Shown piece by piece: positions 1-9,414 of a stretch of DNA of 38,250 nt; within the stretch, counting starts at the first letter, position 1; each line of letters opens with the position of its first letter. This stretch comes from Bacilli bacterium (GTDB lineage Bacteria; Bacillota_I; Bacilli_A; RF39; UBA660). The stretch covers positions 1-38,250 of the forward strand of contig JAGALD010000062.1 of NCBI GenBank assembly GCA_017625395.1, written 5' to 3'. The notes under the pieces were generated by a model. It worked only from the letters and a program-made list of their open reading frames with translations, was not told the DNA's origin and ran no database searches. The translations under genes and the position numbers were made by a program.

Positions 1-696
1 ATATTATTTATTAATGGAAAACTTACACTTAAAGATTCAAATATAGAATTTAGAGGAGATAATTCTATAATTTATATTTGTGAAACAGATGATGTAATAA
101 CACTTGATGTAAAAGTATATAATAATTCTACATTTTATGTAGGAGAAAATATATGGATAAATAAAGGAATAAAAATAGTAATTTCAGAAGAGACAAATGT
201 ATTCTTTGGAAGAGACTGTCTAATAAGTTATGACACATGTATTAGAACAGGTGACCCACATTTATTGTACGACTGTAATACATTTGAAAGGATAAACCCA
301 AGTAAAAGTGTTTATGTAGGAGATCATGTCTGGCTAGGCCAACACGCATACATTTTAAAAGGCACAAAAGTAGGTTCGGGAACAACTTTCGGTGCAATGT
401 CACTTCTAAGCGGAAAAAAATATTATTCTAATTGCTATTATGGAGGAAATCCTGCTAAACTAATAAAAAAAGATGTGTTCTTTATAAAAGATGACTGCCA
501 TAGATTTACAAAAAAAGAAAAAGAAGAATATCAAAAATATTATGGAAAAGAATTTATATATGAAGTTGATAACAATACTTTAAGTTTTGAATCAATAGAA
601 GAAAGTTTAAATAATTTATCAATAAAAGAAAAACTAAAATTTTTAGATAATATTACAAATAATCAAAATAAAAATAGATTTTGTATAAAGGAGTAG
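1..696 (+). CDS. Acyltransferase of the left-handed beta-helix (hexapeptide repeat) family, 5' end outside the window
   Basis: The frame is open from base 1, so at least 231 codons are present and the N-terminus is missing. The middle carries spaced imperfect hexapeptide turns (VGDHVWLGQHAYILKGTKVG, then GSGTTFGAMS), followed by YYGGNPAKLIKK, the usual end of a CatB/NodL/LacA-type beta-helix transferase. Family members use acetyl- or acyl-CoA to modify sugars, often in surface polysaccharide synthesis. The last 80 residues are Lys/Glu-rich and look like a helical tail. The stop lies 2 bases before the ATG of the next gene, whose SD (AAAGGAG) lies inside this frame, so the two are probably co-transcribed. 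Family call is firm; the substrate is unknown. Confidence 0.75.
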   Translation: MLFINGKLTLKDSNIEFRGDNSIIYICETDDVITLDVKVYNNSTFYVGENIWINKGIKIVISEETNVFFGRDCLISYDTCIRTGDPHLLYDCNTFERINPSKSVYVGDHVWLGQHAYILKGTKVGSGTTFGAMSLLSGKKYYSNCYYGGNPAKLIKKDVFFIKDDCHRFTKKEKEEYQKYYGKEFIYEVDNNTLSFESIEESLNNLSIKEKLKFLDNITNNQNKNRFCIKE

Positions 697-698
697 TT

Positions 699-1477
699 AT
701 GATTAGATACAGTAATGAAGAAGGTTTTATTAAAGCAAGAGGATTAAAAACAAGAGAAGGACAAAAAAGTGATATAGTATTACCAAAAGTAGCAGTTGGT
801 GTATTTTCAAGACAATTATATAATGACGTTATTCAAAAGTTTAATTTCGAAGAAGTAGGATATATTTCTATGGCCAATATGGAAAGAAATGTATATATAT
901 ATTAGATTATAAGGGAACAAAATTAACATTTTTTATGGCAGGAGTAAGTGGACCTTGGATCTCAGGAGATTTAGAAAATCTAAGTGTTAATGGTGTAGAA
1001 AAATTTATAATATTTGGTAACTGTGGAGTTCTAGATTCTAAAATTGAAGACTGTTCAATAATAATTCCTACAAAAGCATTTAGAGAAGATGGAACAGGAC
1101 AACATTACATAGAGGATTCAGAAACAATTGATTTAAATCCAAAGTATCAAGAAGAATTTATTGAAATTTTAAATAAATATGACTTTGATTATACAAAGGG
1201 GTATACTTGGACAACAGATGCATTCTTTAGAGAAACAAAAGATAAAATAGACTATTATAGAAAAAAAGGTGCAGTATGTGTTGAAATGGAAGGTGCCACT
1301 ATTGCAGCTATTGCACAAAGGAAAAATCTAGAATATTTTACTTTCTACTATGCTGGAGATAATCTAGATAGTGCAGAGTGGGATGAAAGAAGTTTAAGTG
1401 GTAACGTAAATATAGATAAGAAAAAAGAAGTAATGACTTTAGCCCTAGAACTTGCATTAAAACTTAATGAAAAATAG
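699..1477 (+). pseudogene. Nucleoside phosphorylase (PNP/UDP family), frameshifted in a TA repeat
   Basis: The first segment (699-905) begins at ATG 699 behind AAAGGAG and stops just after MERNVYIY. A second segment in another frame resumes with LDYKGTKLTFFMAGVSG and runs to 1477. The break falls in a run of five TA units at 892-901. Removing one TA joins the halves into one continuous frame reading ...RNVYILDYKGTKL..., so one extra TA unit fully explains the break. The joined protein is about 258 residues, normal for uridine or purine nucleoside phosphorylases. It has the family motif VEMEGATIAAIA near the C-terminus, which binds the nucleoside. Role: phosphorolysis of nucleosides for salvage. 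It could be a true pseudogene, a slippery repeat with an in-frame subpopulation, or an assembly error. Confidence 0.8.
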
Positions 1478-1503
1478 AAATCTCGAAAGGGATTTTCTTT
1501 TTT
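1478..1503 (+). terminator. Intrinsic terminator after the nucleoside phosphorylase
   Basis: AAATCTC-GAAA-GGGATTT forms a seven-pair stem with a GAAA tetraloop (one T-G pair), followed by a T-rich run. It separates this unit from sbcD. Confidence 0.8.
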
Positions 1504-1521
1504 ACTAAAAATGGAGGCATT

Positions 1522-2673
1522 ATGAAAATATTACATTTAGCAGATTTACATATAGGAAAAAGCATTTTAGAACAATCACTTTTAAAAGATCAAGAATATA
1601 TGCTTGAACAAATAATAAAAATAATAAAAGAAAAAGACATAAATACAGTATTAATAGCAGGAGACATATACGATAGAAGTATTCCATCAACAGAAGCAAT
1701 AAATCTTTTAGATAACTTTTTAGTAACTCTTACTAAAGAATTAAAAATAAAAGTATTAATTATCTCAGGAAATCATGATTCAAAAGAAAGATTAAACTTC
1801 GGAAGTAAATTATTTGAAAAAGAAGGATTATATATACAAACTAGTTATGATGGAAATTTAAGAAAAATAGAAATACCAGATGAATATGGATTTATTAATT
1901 TTTATTTATTACCATATTTAAAACCAGCAGATGTTAAAGCTTTCTTTGATTGTGATATAGAAAACTATAATGATGCAATAAAAAAAATAATTGAAAAAGA
2001 AACGATTAATGAAAAAGAACGAAATATAATTGTCTCACATCAATTTGTTACAAGTGGAACATTTTCACCAGAAAGATCAGACTCTGAAACTATAACATTA
2101 GGAGGAACAGAAAATGTTGATATTTCTAATTATGATAAATTTGATTACGTTGCACTAGGACACATCCATAGACCACAAAAATTAATAAAAGATAATATTA
2201 GATATTCAGGAACAATACTAAAATATTCATTTTCAGAAGTAAATCATAATAAGACAGTTCCAATAATTGAGTATAAAGAAAAAGGCAATTTAACAATTGA
2301 ACTAATACCTCTAGTACCAGCAAGAGATATGCGAATAATAAAAGGACCAATTGATGAACTTTTGAAAAAAGAAAATTATCTAAATACAAATTTAGATGAC
2401 TATATAGAAGCAATTATTACAGATGAAGAACCTGTATATGATGCAATAAATAGAATTAGAAGAGTATATCCAAATACATTGAAATTAGACATTCTAAATA
2501 ATAGAACAAGAGAAAATGAAGAAACACACTTAGAAAGCATAGAAAAAATAAAAGAAAAAACAGAACTAGAACTATTTAATGAATTTTTTAAATTTCAAAA
2601 CAATGAAGAAATGAACAAAAAAGAAGAAAAAATAATTAAAGAAATAATAAATGAATTAAGAAAGGAGGAATAA
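1522..2673 (+). CDS. sbcD: SbcD, nuclease subunit of the SbcCD (Mre11-Rad50-like) complex
   Basis: Calcineurin-type metallophosphoesterase of 383 residues. Metal-binding motifs appear in order: DLHIG (residues 8-12), GDIYDR (47-52), GNHD (83-86), SHQF (172-175) and GHIH (213-216). The C-terminal third is Lys/Glu-rich and would contact SbcC. In the family, SbcD is the Mn-dependent nuclease that opens hairpins and processes DNA ends under control of the SbcC ATPase. ATG follows GGAGG at a normal distance. The stop at 2673 is directly followed, after one base, by the sbcC start at 2675, the classic sbcDC operon order. Confidence 0.97.
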   Translation: MKILHLADLHIGKSILEQSLLKDQEYMLEQIIKIIKEKDINTVLIAGDIYDRSIPSTEAINLLDNFLVTLTKELKIKVLIISGNHDSKERLNFGSKLFEKEGLYIQTSYDGNLRKIEIPDEYGFINFYLLPYLKPADVKAFFDCDIENYNDAIKKIIEKETINEKERNIIVSHQFVTSGTFSPERSDSETITLGGTENVDISNYDKFDYVALGHIHRPQKLIKDNIRYSGTILKYSFSEVNHNKTVPIIEYKEKGNLTIELIPLVPARDMRIIKGPIDELLKKENYLNTNLDDYIEAIITDEEPVYDAINRIRRVYPNTLKLDILNNRTRENEETHLESIEKIKEKTELELFNEFFKFQNNEEMNKKEEKIIKEIINELRKEE

Positions 2674-2674
2674 C

Positions 2675-5368
2675 TTGAAACCTTTGAAACTAACAATGTC
2701 AGCTTTTGGTCCATACAAAGACAAAGTAGAATTAGACTTTACTAAAATAGGAAACGAAGGAATATTTTTAATAACAGGTGACACCGGAGCAGGAAAGACT
2801 ACAATTTTTGATGGAATTGCATTTGCATTATATGGTGAAACAAGCGGAACAACTAGAACAATATCTTCTATAAGAAGTAATTTTGCACTTCCTGAAACAG
2901 AAACTTTCGTAGAACTAGAATTTATTCACAAAAATATAAAATATAAAATTAAAAGAGTTCCCTTATATAAAAAGTTAAAGAAAAATGGAACTGGATTTAC
3001 TAAAAGCCTAGCAGATGCAACACTTGAATATGAAAACCAAATAGTAACAGGAATATCAAATGTAAATCAAAAAGTAGAAGAAATTTTAAGTATTAATTCT
3101 AAACAATTTAAACAAATATCAATGCTTGCTCAAGGAGAATTTATAAAAGTATTACATTCTGAAAGTAAAGAAAGAACAGAAATATTTAGAAAAATATTTG
3201 ATACATATTTATATGACTTAATAACACAAAAATTAGGAGAAAAACTAAAAAATAAAAAAGAACAATTACAAGAATCAAAATATAGTTTTACTACCAATAA
3301 AAATAACATTTATTGGAGTGAGACATTTAAAGAACAAGAAATCATAAAAGAAGATAATTTCACACAAGAATATATAGAAGAATTATTTAATTTAATAAAA
3401 AAGCAAATTTTAGAAAATGAAAAAGAATACGAAAATTCAAATAAAAAATTAAAAACACTTGATGAAAAACAAAAACAATTAAAAGAAAAAATAAGAAAAC
3501 AAGAAGAAGAAAATAAGAAAATAGAAACATATCAAAAGAATGAAAAAGAAAAAGAACTTTTAAAAAATAATGAACAACAAATTAAAGAAGATAAAGAATT
3601 ACTTAATAAAAATAATAAAATAATAAGTATTATTAAACCAATTGAAGAAAAATTAAATGTAAATAAAAAAGATTATGATTATTTGATAAAAGAATTAAAG
3701 ACTATTGATTCAAAAATATTAGAAGCATCATCATATGAAAAAGAAATAGATAATAAAAAGCAAACTATAAAACAAATAAAAACTACACATGAAAAATATT
3801 TAAATAGTTTAAAAGAATTAGAAATATTAAAAGAAAAAGAAATCTCTATTAAAAAGATAATACTTGAATTAAAAGAAAAAGAACAATATATAATCAAATA
3901 TGAAAATATATTTAAAGAATATCAAGAAAAAAATAACAATTATATAAATGAAGAAGATATGTTTTTTAAAAATCAAGCTGGAATCATTGCAACAAAATTA
4001 GAAGAAAACAAACCTTGTCCAGTATGTGGTAGTAAAGTTCATCCTAATGTTGCAAAATCTCCAACGAATATACTAACAAAAGAACATCTTGATAATTTAA
4101 AAAATGAATTAAATACAATAGAGAAAAAGAAAAACGACATAAAAGAAAAATTAACTTCTATCAATACCAAAATAGAAACATTATTATCTAATGTTGAAAA
4201 TTTAAAAATAGAAAATATAGAGCTAGAGTATGAACAACTACAAAAAAATATATTAATTTGTGAAAAAGATATTGAAGAAAATAAAAAAGAATTTCATAAA
4301 CTATACTTTGAAATAAATAATAAAGAAATTAAGATTCAAGAATTTGATTATAATATTTTTAATGAAGAATTTGAGATAAATAATAAAAAAATACATGATG
4401 AATTAATAGGAAATAAAGTTAAGAAAGAACAATTAGATAAGCAAATTACAAACAAAGAAAAAGAAATTGAAAGTATTAATAAAGAATATGAACAAGAAAT
4501 AATAAAATTAGGTTTTTTAAATATAACTGATTATAAAGAAAAAACTTTAAGTGAAAATGAATGTGCTATTATAGAAAGAAAAATAACTGACTATAATAAT
4601 AAATTAATAGAGATTAATACTAAAATAGAAATATTAAAAAAAGAATTAAATTCCTATACAATTGTAGATTTAACTGATTTAAAATTAGAACTTTCTAATA
4701 TAGAAAAAGACATATTAACTGAAAAGAAATTTAATGATAACGCAAATATTAATTTAACGAATAATAAAAGAATTAAAAATATTTTAAATAATACTAAAGA
4801 TGAATTATTTAAAAATATAGAAGATTTTACAATATATGATAATCTTTATAGAATTTCAAATGGTACAATGCCAGGAAAAAGAAAAATAGAATTTGAGCAA
4901 TATGTTCAAGCTACATATTTTGAAATGGTATTATATGAAGCAAATAAAAGACTAGCAAATATGACAGATAATAGATATATATTAGTAAGAAAAGAAGAAT
5001 CAGATAAAATATCTGATAAACTTGGTTTAGAACTAGAAGTAATAGATAACTATAACGGGAAAAGAAGAGATGTTAAATCACTATCAGGTGGAGAATCATT
5101 TAAAGCATCACTATCTTTAGCATTAGGATTATCAGACGTTATTCAAAGCTATTCTGGTGGAGTTGTAATAGATACACTGTTCATCGACGAAGGCTTTGGT
5201 AGCCTAGATATTGAATCAAGACAACAAGCAATTGATACATTAACAAACTTAAGTAATAACAATAAACTAATTGGAATAATAAGCCATGTCACAGAATTAA
5301 AAGAAAAAATAGAAAGAAAAATTATAATAACAAAAACAAAAGATGGAAGTATTATTTCAATAGAATAA
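2675..5368 (+). CDS. sbcC: SbcC, SMC-like ATPase subunit of SbcCD
   Basis: An 897-residue Rad50-type ATPase starting at TTG 2675, with a strong SD (AAAGGAGGA) inside the end of sbcD. Walker A GDTGAGKT is at residues 35-42. The zinc-hook CPVCG (Cys448, Cys451) sits at the tip between two long Lys/Glu coiled coils. The ABC signature LSGGES is near residue 803, and Walker B ends FIDEGFGSLD near 838. The ATPase heads join and the hook tethers two complexes, so SbcD can cut DNA hairpins and blocked ends. It is somewhat shorter than the roughly 1,000 residues of many homologues because the coiled coils are short. No motif is missing. Confidence 0.97.
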   Translation: MKPLKLTMSAFGPYKDKVELDFTKIGNEGIFLITGDTGAGKTTIFDGIAFALYGETSGTTRTISSIRSNFALPETETFVELEFIHKNIKYKIKRVPLYKKLKKNGTGFTKSLADATLEYENQIVTGISNVNQKVEEILSINSKQFKQISMLAQGEFIKVLHSESKERTEIFRKIFDTYLYDLITQKLGEKLKNKKEQLQESKYSFTTNKNNIYWSETFKEQEIIKEDNFTQEYIEELFNLIKKQILENEKEYENSNKKLKTLDEKQKQLKEKIRKQEEENKKIETYQKNEKEKELLKNNEQQIKEDKELLNKNNKIISIIKPIEEKLNVNKKDYDYLIKELKTIDSKILEASSYEKEIDNKKQTIKQIKTTHEKYLNSLKELEILKEKEISIKKIILELKEKEQYIIKYENIFKEYQEKNNNYINEEDMFFKNQAGIIATKLEENKPCPVCGSKVHPNVAKSPTNILTKEHLDNLKNELNTIEKKKNDIKEKLTSINTKIETLLSNVENLKIENIELEYEQLQKNILICEKDIEENKKEFHKLYFEINNKEIKIQEFDYNIFNEEFEINNKKIHDELIGNKVKKEQLDKQITNKEKEIESINKEYEQEIIKLGFLNITDYKEKTLSENECAIIERKITDYNNKLIEINTKIEILKKELNSYTIVDLTDLKLELSNIEKDILTEKKFNDNANINLTNNKRIKNILNNTKDELFKNIEDFTIYDNLYRISNGTMPGKRKIEFEQYVQATYFEMVLYEANKRLANMTDNRYILVRKEESDKISDKLGLELEVIDNYNGKRRDVKSLSGGESFKASLSLALGLSDVIQSYSGGVVIDTLFIDEGFGSLDIESRQQAIDTLTNLSNNNKLIGIISHVTELKEKIERKIIITKTKDGSIISIE

Positions 5369-5408
5369 TAATTTTGCTATACTATAAATAATAGGAGGTA
5401 CAAATATT

Positions 5409-6104
5409 ATGGGAAAATGGATTAACTGGATTTTAGGAATATTGTTTTTAGTTATTGGTATAGGTTGTGTAGTAGGTTTTGTTTTTACAAAAAATTCAAA
5501 TGATGATTTTATGAAAAAAGCTGTTGAAACAAGTGCAGAAATTGTTCGTATCAAGGAAAAATATGATTCTCTTGACGAAGACTATGAATATACCGTTTAT
5601 GTTGAATTTGATGTGGATGGACTAACATACGAAGGAATATTAAATGAATATCATTCAGGTATGAGAGAAGGCGATAAAGTTACAATATATTATGACCCAC
5701 AAGACCCTGAAAACTTTAGATCAGGTAGCGACTTTCTTGTATTTATTCCATTAATAGTAGGAGTAATCTTTGCAATAGTTGGATCATTTCTTCTTATCTT
5801 TGCAATAAAAAAATCTAAAAAAATAAAAAACTTAAAATCAACAGGAAAAATAATTACTGCTGAAATTAATGAGGTAATTATTAATAGAAATACAACAGTA
5901 AATGGAAGACACCCATATCAAGTTATTTGTAGTGCAAACATAGACGGAGTTATGTATACATTCACAAGTGATGATATATGGTTTGATATTTCTATGGTAG
6001 TAACAGGTTTAGGAATTAAACAAGTACAAGTATATATAAATCCTATGAAACCAAGTGAATATCATGTAGATGTTGAAAACTTAAAACAATATATAAGTAA
6101 TTAA
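5409..6104 (+). CDS. Membrane protein with DUF3592-like domains
   Basis: 231 residues with one N-terminal transmembrane helix (about 5-27) and a second at about 115-138. Each is followed by a small beta-rich domain that may lie outside the membrane. The first has EYTVYVEFDVDGLTYEG and then GDKVTIYYDPQDPENF, the usual wording of DUF3592 proteins; the second (about 155-225) looks like a partial repeat of it. Function is unknown in the family. ATG 5409 follows AGGAGGT. A promoter with an extended -10 (TGCTATACT, 5375-5383) lies in the 40-base gap after sbcC, so it can be transcribed separately. Confidence 0.65.
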   Translation: MGKWINWILGILFLVIGIGCVVGFVFTKNSNDDFMKKAVETSAEIVRIKEKYDSLDEDYEYTVYVEFDVDGLTYEGILNEYHSGMREGDKVTIYYDPQDPENFRSGSDFLVFIPLIVGVIFAIVGSFLLIFAIKKSKKIKNLKSTGKIITAEINEVIINRNTTVNGRHPYQVICSANIDGVMYTFTSDDIWFDISMVVTGLGIKQVQVYINPMKPSEYHVDVENLKQYISN

Positions 6105-6126
6105 AGAGGGCAAACCTCTTTTTTTA
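6103..6126 (+). terminator. Intrinsic terminator after the DUF3592-like gene
   Basis: AAAGAGG-gcaaa-CCTCTTT followed by a T run. The rest of the gap to 6311 is very A-rich and holds only a possible extended -10 box, TGATAAAAT at 6254-6262, for the next gene. Confidence 0.85.
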
Positions 6127-6311
6127 TTGAATTTTAAAAGATAAAAAACATATACTAAAATACAAATAAAAATATTAAAATAAGAAAAATTTTAAATGAA
6201 TAAAAAAATAAATAAAAAATTAAAAAAAATATATAGGATAATTAAAATTAGTGTGATAAAATAATTGAAAAAAAAGAAAGCAAGTGTTATATTACTAAAG
6301 TAGGTGATTAG

Positions 6312-6920
6312 ATGAAAAGGGAGTATGCAAAATTATTTAGTTTTATATTAGGAATAGCATTTATATTGACAGGAGTAATCTTTATTATTTCAACAGAATA
6401 TAAAGAAAAGAAACAAGATAAAATAAATGAAGAAAACAAAATAATCGATGAGATATTTAATATCTATGAAGTTTTTAAAAAGAAAACGGAAGAATTTAGT
6501 AATAAGCGTGATGAAGTAAACACTGAAGTAGCTGATTACATATCATATTACACAGGAATGATTGATAAATATGATTCTATCGTTGCTACTTTAGAAACCT
6601 ATGAAACTATGGTAAAAGAAGTAGAAGATACTGCTGTTTACTTAAAAGACCATTGTATAAAAAATTCATATAGTAGCATAGATGCAAATACTAAATGTAA
6701 TTCATATATAATGAATTATGAAAAAGTAGTTAACACATTTGTTCTTGATATAGAGTTTTTTAATAGTAAAATAAACGAATATAATGAATGGGCAGCAAAA
6801 GAAAATGAAGAATTGAAAATAGAAAAGTATCAATCACTAGAAAAATTTGTTCCAAAAGTTTATAAAGAATACATAGATATTAATAATGATGGTACATATT
6901 TAGGTAGAACTAGCGATTAA
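6312..6920 (+). CDS. Unknown membrane-anchored helical protein
   Basis: I do not recognise a family. The 202 residues start with a single hydrophobic helix (about 9-27, FSFILGIAFILTGVIFII). A long, mainly helical Lys/Glu/Asn-rich segment with two cysteines (in KDHCIKN and NTKCNS) follows, then a short tail DINNDGTYLGRTSD that resembles a dockerin or EF-hand calcium-loop fragment. Topology suggests a thin N-terminal anchor with the body outside. ATG 6312 follows AGGTGAT. It ends 15 bases before the next gene, a phosphodiester glycosidase, and the two are probably one operon acting at the envelope. Confidence 0.6.
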   Translation: MKREYAKLFSFILGIAFILTGVIFIISTEYKEKKQDKINEENKIIDEIFNIYEVFKKKTEEFSNKRDEVNTEVADYISYYTGMIDKYDSIVATLETYETMVKEVEDTAVYLKDHCIKNSYSSIDANTKCNSYIMNYEKVVNTFVLDIEFFNSKINEYNEWAAKENEELKIEKYQSLEKFVPKVYKEYIDINNDGTYLGRTSD

Positions 6921-6935
6921 AAGGAGTGGGTAGTA

Positions 6936-8207
6936 ATGAATCAAAATTATAAATTGCCAAAAAAGAAGATTGGTAATATTTTTACAGTATTAGGAATAAT
7001 ATTCTTTCCACTTTTTGCTAGTTTATATATTGTTTCACTTAATAGTAGTGATTTAATAAGCGAAGTATTAGCATTACCTGTATTAGTATTAGCTTGTCTA
7101 TCATTTGTACTACTAGTAACAGGTATAATTTTTGAACTAACTGGAAAAGATACCGTAAAACCAAGATTTAACACACCATTAAGAGCAACATTTGCAGTTT
7201 TAGCAGTAATTTATGTAGTAGGTGCTTATGCAGTAGTAAATGTATTATATACGCCAGGAAGTAAATTTAAAGATTGGTTAATAACAACAGCAATGACTAC
7301 AATGAACCATCAGTATTTAGCTACATGGTTTTATGGACCATACGATGTAAATAGTGTCTTAGCAAATAATGTTGTAGTTGAATCAGGAGAAGATACAAAC
7401 CCTGACCTAATAACATTTACAGAACCTGATTTTAATCAAGTAACATATAAAAATGAATTTGAAAAACAAATATTAACTAAAGATGAAGGAAATGATTTAT
7501 ATAAAATAATAGATATTAAAAGAGATGGATTTAAAGGAAAAATGGCAGTAATATATGATCCATCAAAAGTAAAATTAGGTGTTTCAAAAGGAACAGGATC
7601 AAATCTTTCTAATTCATATGGACAATTTATTAATACAATAGCAAGTAGATATAATGCAGTAATTGCAACAAATGCTGGCGGATTCTATGACCCAGACTGG
7701 AACTCTTCAGGTGGAGTACCACACGGAGTAGTTATATCAAATGGAAAACTTATTGCCAATAATTCAAGAGCAAACTCAAGTGGTGGAATAATTGGGTTCG
7801 ATAAAGATAATAAGTTAATACTTGCAAGAATGTCAGCTAAACAAGCACTTGCAAAAGGAATAAGAGATGCAGTAGATTTTGGACCATTCTTAATTGTAAA
7901 TGGTAAATCATCTTATATCACTGGAAATGGTGGTTGGGGAGATGCACCAAGAACTGCAATAGGTCAAAGAGCTGATGGTATAGTACTTCTATTAGTAATT
8001 GATGGAAGACAAACAGGAAGTATTGGAGCAGATATGAATGATCTAGCAAGAGTAATGAATGATTACGGTGCAATAAATGCAGCAAACCTAGATGGTGGAA
8101 CATCATCTGCAATGTCATTAAATGGTCAAATAATAACTAACCCAAGAAATGGTGCATTCCAAGCCAAAACAAGACCAGTTCCAAATGCATGGATAGTAGT
8201 AGAATAA
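6936..8207 (+). CDS. Membrane-tethered phosphodiester glycosidase (NAGPA/DUF2233 domain)
   Basis: 423 residues: three N-terminal transmembrane helices (about 14-36, 43-67, 79-103), a linker, and a C-terminal phosphodiester glycosidase domain (about 190-423). Domain marks are ATNAGGFYDP, GGVPHGVVISNGK, DFGPFLIVNGK, APRTAIGQRADG, LLLVIDGRQ and AANLDGGTSSAM, in the order seen in NAGPA-like enzymes. The family cleaves sugar phosphodiesters (human NAGPA uncovers mannose-6-phosphate); bacterial members are linked to exopolysaccharide or wall-polymer metabolism. The topology places the enzyme outside the cell. ATG follows AAGGAG. The exact substrate is not known. Confidence 0.85.
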   Translation: MNQNYKLPKKKIGNIFTVLGIIFFPLFASLYIVSLNSSDLISEVLALPVLVLACLSFVLLVTGIIFELTGKDTVKPRFNTPLRATFAVLAVIYVVGAYAVVNVLYTPGSKFKDWLITTAMTTMNHQYLATWFYGPYDVNSVLANNVVVESGEDTNPDLITFTEPDFNQVTYKNEFEKQILTKDEGNDLYKIIDIKRDGFKGKMAVIYDPSKVKLGVSKGTGSNLSNSYGQFINTIASRYNAVIATNAGGFYDPDWNSSGGVPHGVVISNGKLIANNSRANSSGGIIGFDKDNKLILARMSAKQALAKGIRDAVDFGPFLIVNGKSSYITGNGGWGDAPRTAIGQRADGIVLLLVIDGRQTGSIGADMNDLARVMNDYGAINAANLDGGTSSAMSLNGQIITNPRNGAFQAKTRPVPNAWIVVE

Positions 8208-8232
8208 GATTAGAATTTCTAATCTTTTTTTA
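8208..8232 (+). terminator. Intrinsic terminator after the phosphodiester glycosidase
   Basis: AGATTAGA-att-TCTAATCT stem followed directly by a run of T. Confidence 0.9.
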
Positions 8233-8267
8233 TAAAATACTAACTTTGTAAAGTTTTGTCTAAACTA

Positions 8268-8296
8268 TTGAAAATATGTTGTAGTTAATATATTCT
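8268..8296 (+). promoter_or_regulatory. Promoter of rpoZ
   Basis: TTGAAA at 8268 and TATTCT at 8291 are separated by 17 bases and lie just upstream of the SD of rpoZ. Confidence 0.6.
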
Positions 8297-8317
8297 TAAA
8301 ATAGGGAAGGTGATAGA

Positions 8318-8515
8318 GTGATATATCCGTCTATTGATAAACTTTTAAACATCGTTGATTCTAAGTACCAATTGGTACATATATCAGCAAGACGAAGCAA
8401 AGAAATAACTGCAACTAATCATTTGCAAATGCCAATTAATAAATATGTTTCAAAGAAAAATATCGGAAGAGCATTAGAAGAAATAGCAGAAGGTTATATT
8501 GTTGTAAAAAATTAG
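8318..8515 (+). CDS. rpoZ: RNA polymerase omega subunit
   Basis: A 65-residue protein starting at GTG 8318. The N-terminus YPSIDKLLNIVDSKYQLVHI and the following SARRSKEI match the omega core that binds the beta-prime C-terminus. Omega helps fold and hold beta-prime in RNA polymerase. In many Firmicutes rpoZ sits with gmk and priA; here it stands alone, with its own promoter and terminator, next to recX. The family resemblance is clear despite the short length. Confidence 0.9.
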   Translation: MIYPSIDKLLNIVDSKYQLVHISARRSKEITATNHLQMPINKYVSKKNIGRALEEIAEGYIVVKN

Positions 8516-8540
8516 ACACTGTAAAAATGTGTCTTTTATT
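8514..8540 (+). terminator. Intrinsic terminator after rpoZ
   Basis: AGACAC and GTGTCT flank a nine-base loop and are followed by a T-rich run. The likely recX promoter follows at once (TTGCAG at 8541, 16 bases, TATAAT at 8563). Confidence 0.7.
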
Positions 8541-8585
8541 TTGCAGTACTCTTTTTTTTAATATATAATGATCCTAGGTGATGTT

Positions 8586-9338
8586 ATGAAAATAAATAAA
8601 TTTACCAAAAAGAAAAATGGAATGTATGATATTTCCTTCGAGGGCGGAAGAACAATTACAGCACACGAAGATATCATATTAAAATATGAACTGTTAATAA
8701 AAAAAGAATTAACAGAAGAACTTGAACAAAAAATAGAAAAAGAAAATATAACCTACATCGCATACGATCTTGCTATAAAATATATAACAAAAAAAATGCG
8801 TTGTAAAAAAGAACTAAAAGAATATTTGAGTTCCAAAGAAGTAGATTTAAAAGAGATAGAAAAAGTAATAGAAATACTTGAAAAAAATGGATACTTAAAT
8901 GAGGAAATATATGTAGAAAGTTTTATAAATGATAAAATTATTTTATCAAATGATGGACCAAATAAAATAAGAAAAGAATTACAAACAAAAGGTATAAATA
9001 CGAAAACAATAGAAGAAAAAATAGTCATATTTGAAAAAGAACAACAGATTGAAAAAATTAATAAAATAATTACTAAAATAATTAAATCAAATAAAAATAA
9101 AAGCACCTACATATTAAAAAATAAAATTATAGATTATCTTTCTAACCTAGGTTATGAAAAAAGTTTAATTCTTGATTTATTAAGCAACTTTGAATTAGAA
9201 GATAGTAAAGATTTAATAAAAAAAGAATATGACAAAATATATAAAAAACTTTCGAAAAAATATTCTGGAAAAGAATTAGAATACAAAGTAAAACAAAAGA
9301 TGTATTCTTTGGGATTTCAAAATTATTATGTTGAATAA
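8586..9338 (+). CDS. recX: RecX, RecA-modulating protein
   Basis: About 250 residues made of repeated three-helix RecX modules; the clearest is DLAIKYITKKMRCKKELKEY with IEKVIEILEKNGYLNEEIYV just after it. RecX binds RecA filaments and limits their growth, holding back recombination and the SOS response. I start it at ATG 8586 rather than the in-frame ATG at 8568: the AGGTGAT SD at 8576-8582 serves 8586, and the TATAAT at 8563-8568 overlaps the upstream ATG, so the mRNA should begin downstream of 8568. There is no recA nearby. Confidence 0.87.
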   Translation: MKINKFTKKKNGMYDISFEGGRTITAHEDIILKYELLIKKELTEELEQKIEKENITYIAYDLAIKYITKKMRCKKELKEYLSSKEVDLKEIEKVIEILEKNGYLNEEIYVESFINDKIILSNDGPNKIRKELQTKGINTKTIEEKIVIFEKEQQIEKINKIITKIIKSNKNKSTYILKNKIIDYLSNLGYEKSLILDLLSNFELEDSKDLIKKEYDKIYKKLSKKYSGKELEYKVKQKMYSLGFQNYYVE

Positions 9339-9365
9339 AAAGATTTAATTCTTTTTATTTTTATT
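9335..9365 (+). terminator. Probable terminator after recX
   Basis: A weak A/T hairpin (AAAGA...TTCTTT) overlapping the recX stop, followed by a T-rich tract; the stem is short. Confidence 0.4.
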
Positions 9366-9414
9366 CTTTAATGATATGCTATAAGTAAGATATATGATAT
9401 TTTTGGGAGGTATT

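Noticed and set aside
6935-8207. Long minus-strand open frames inside several genes (for instance within the glycosidase, sbcC, helD and gltX)
   Set aside because: They lack SDs and known motifs and lie opposite well-supported genes; A/T-rich coding sequence often leaves such frames open.
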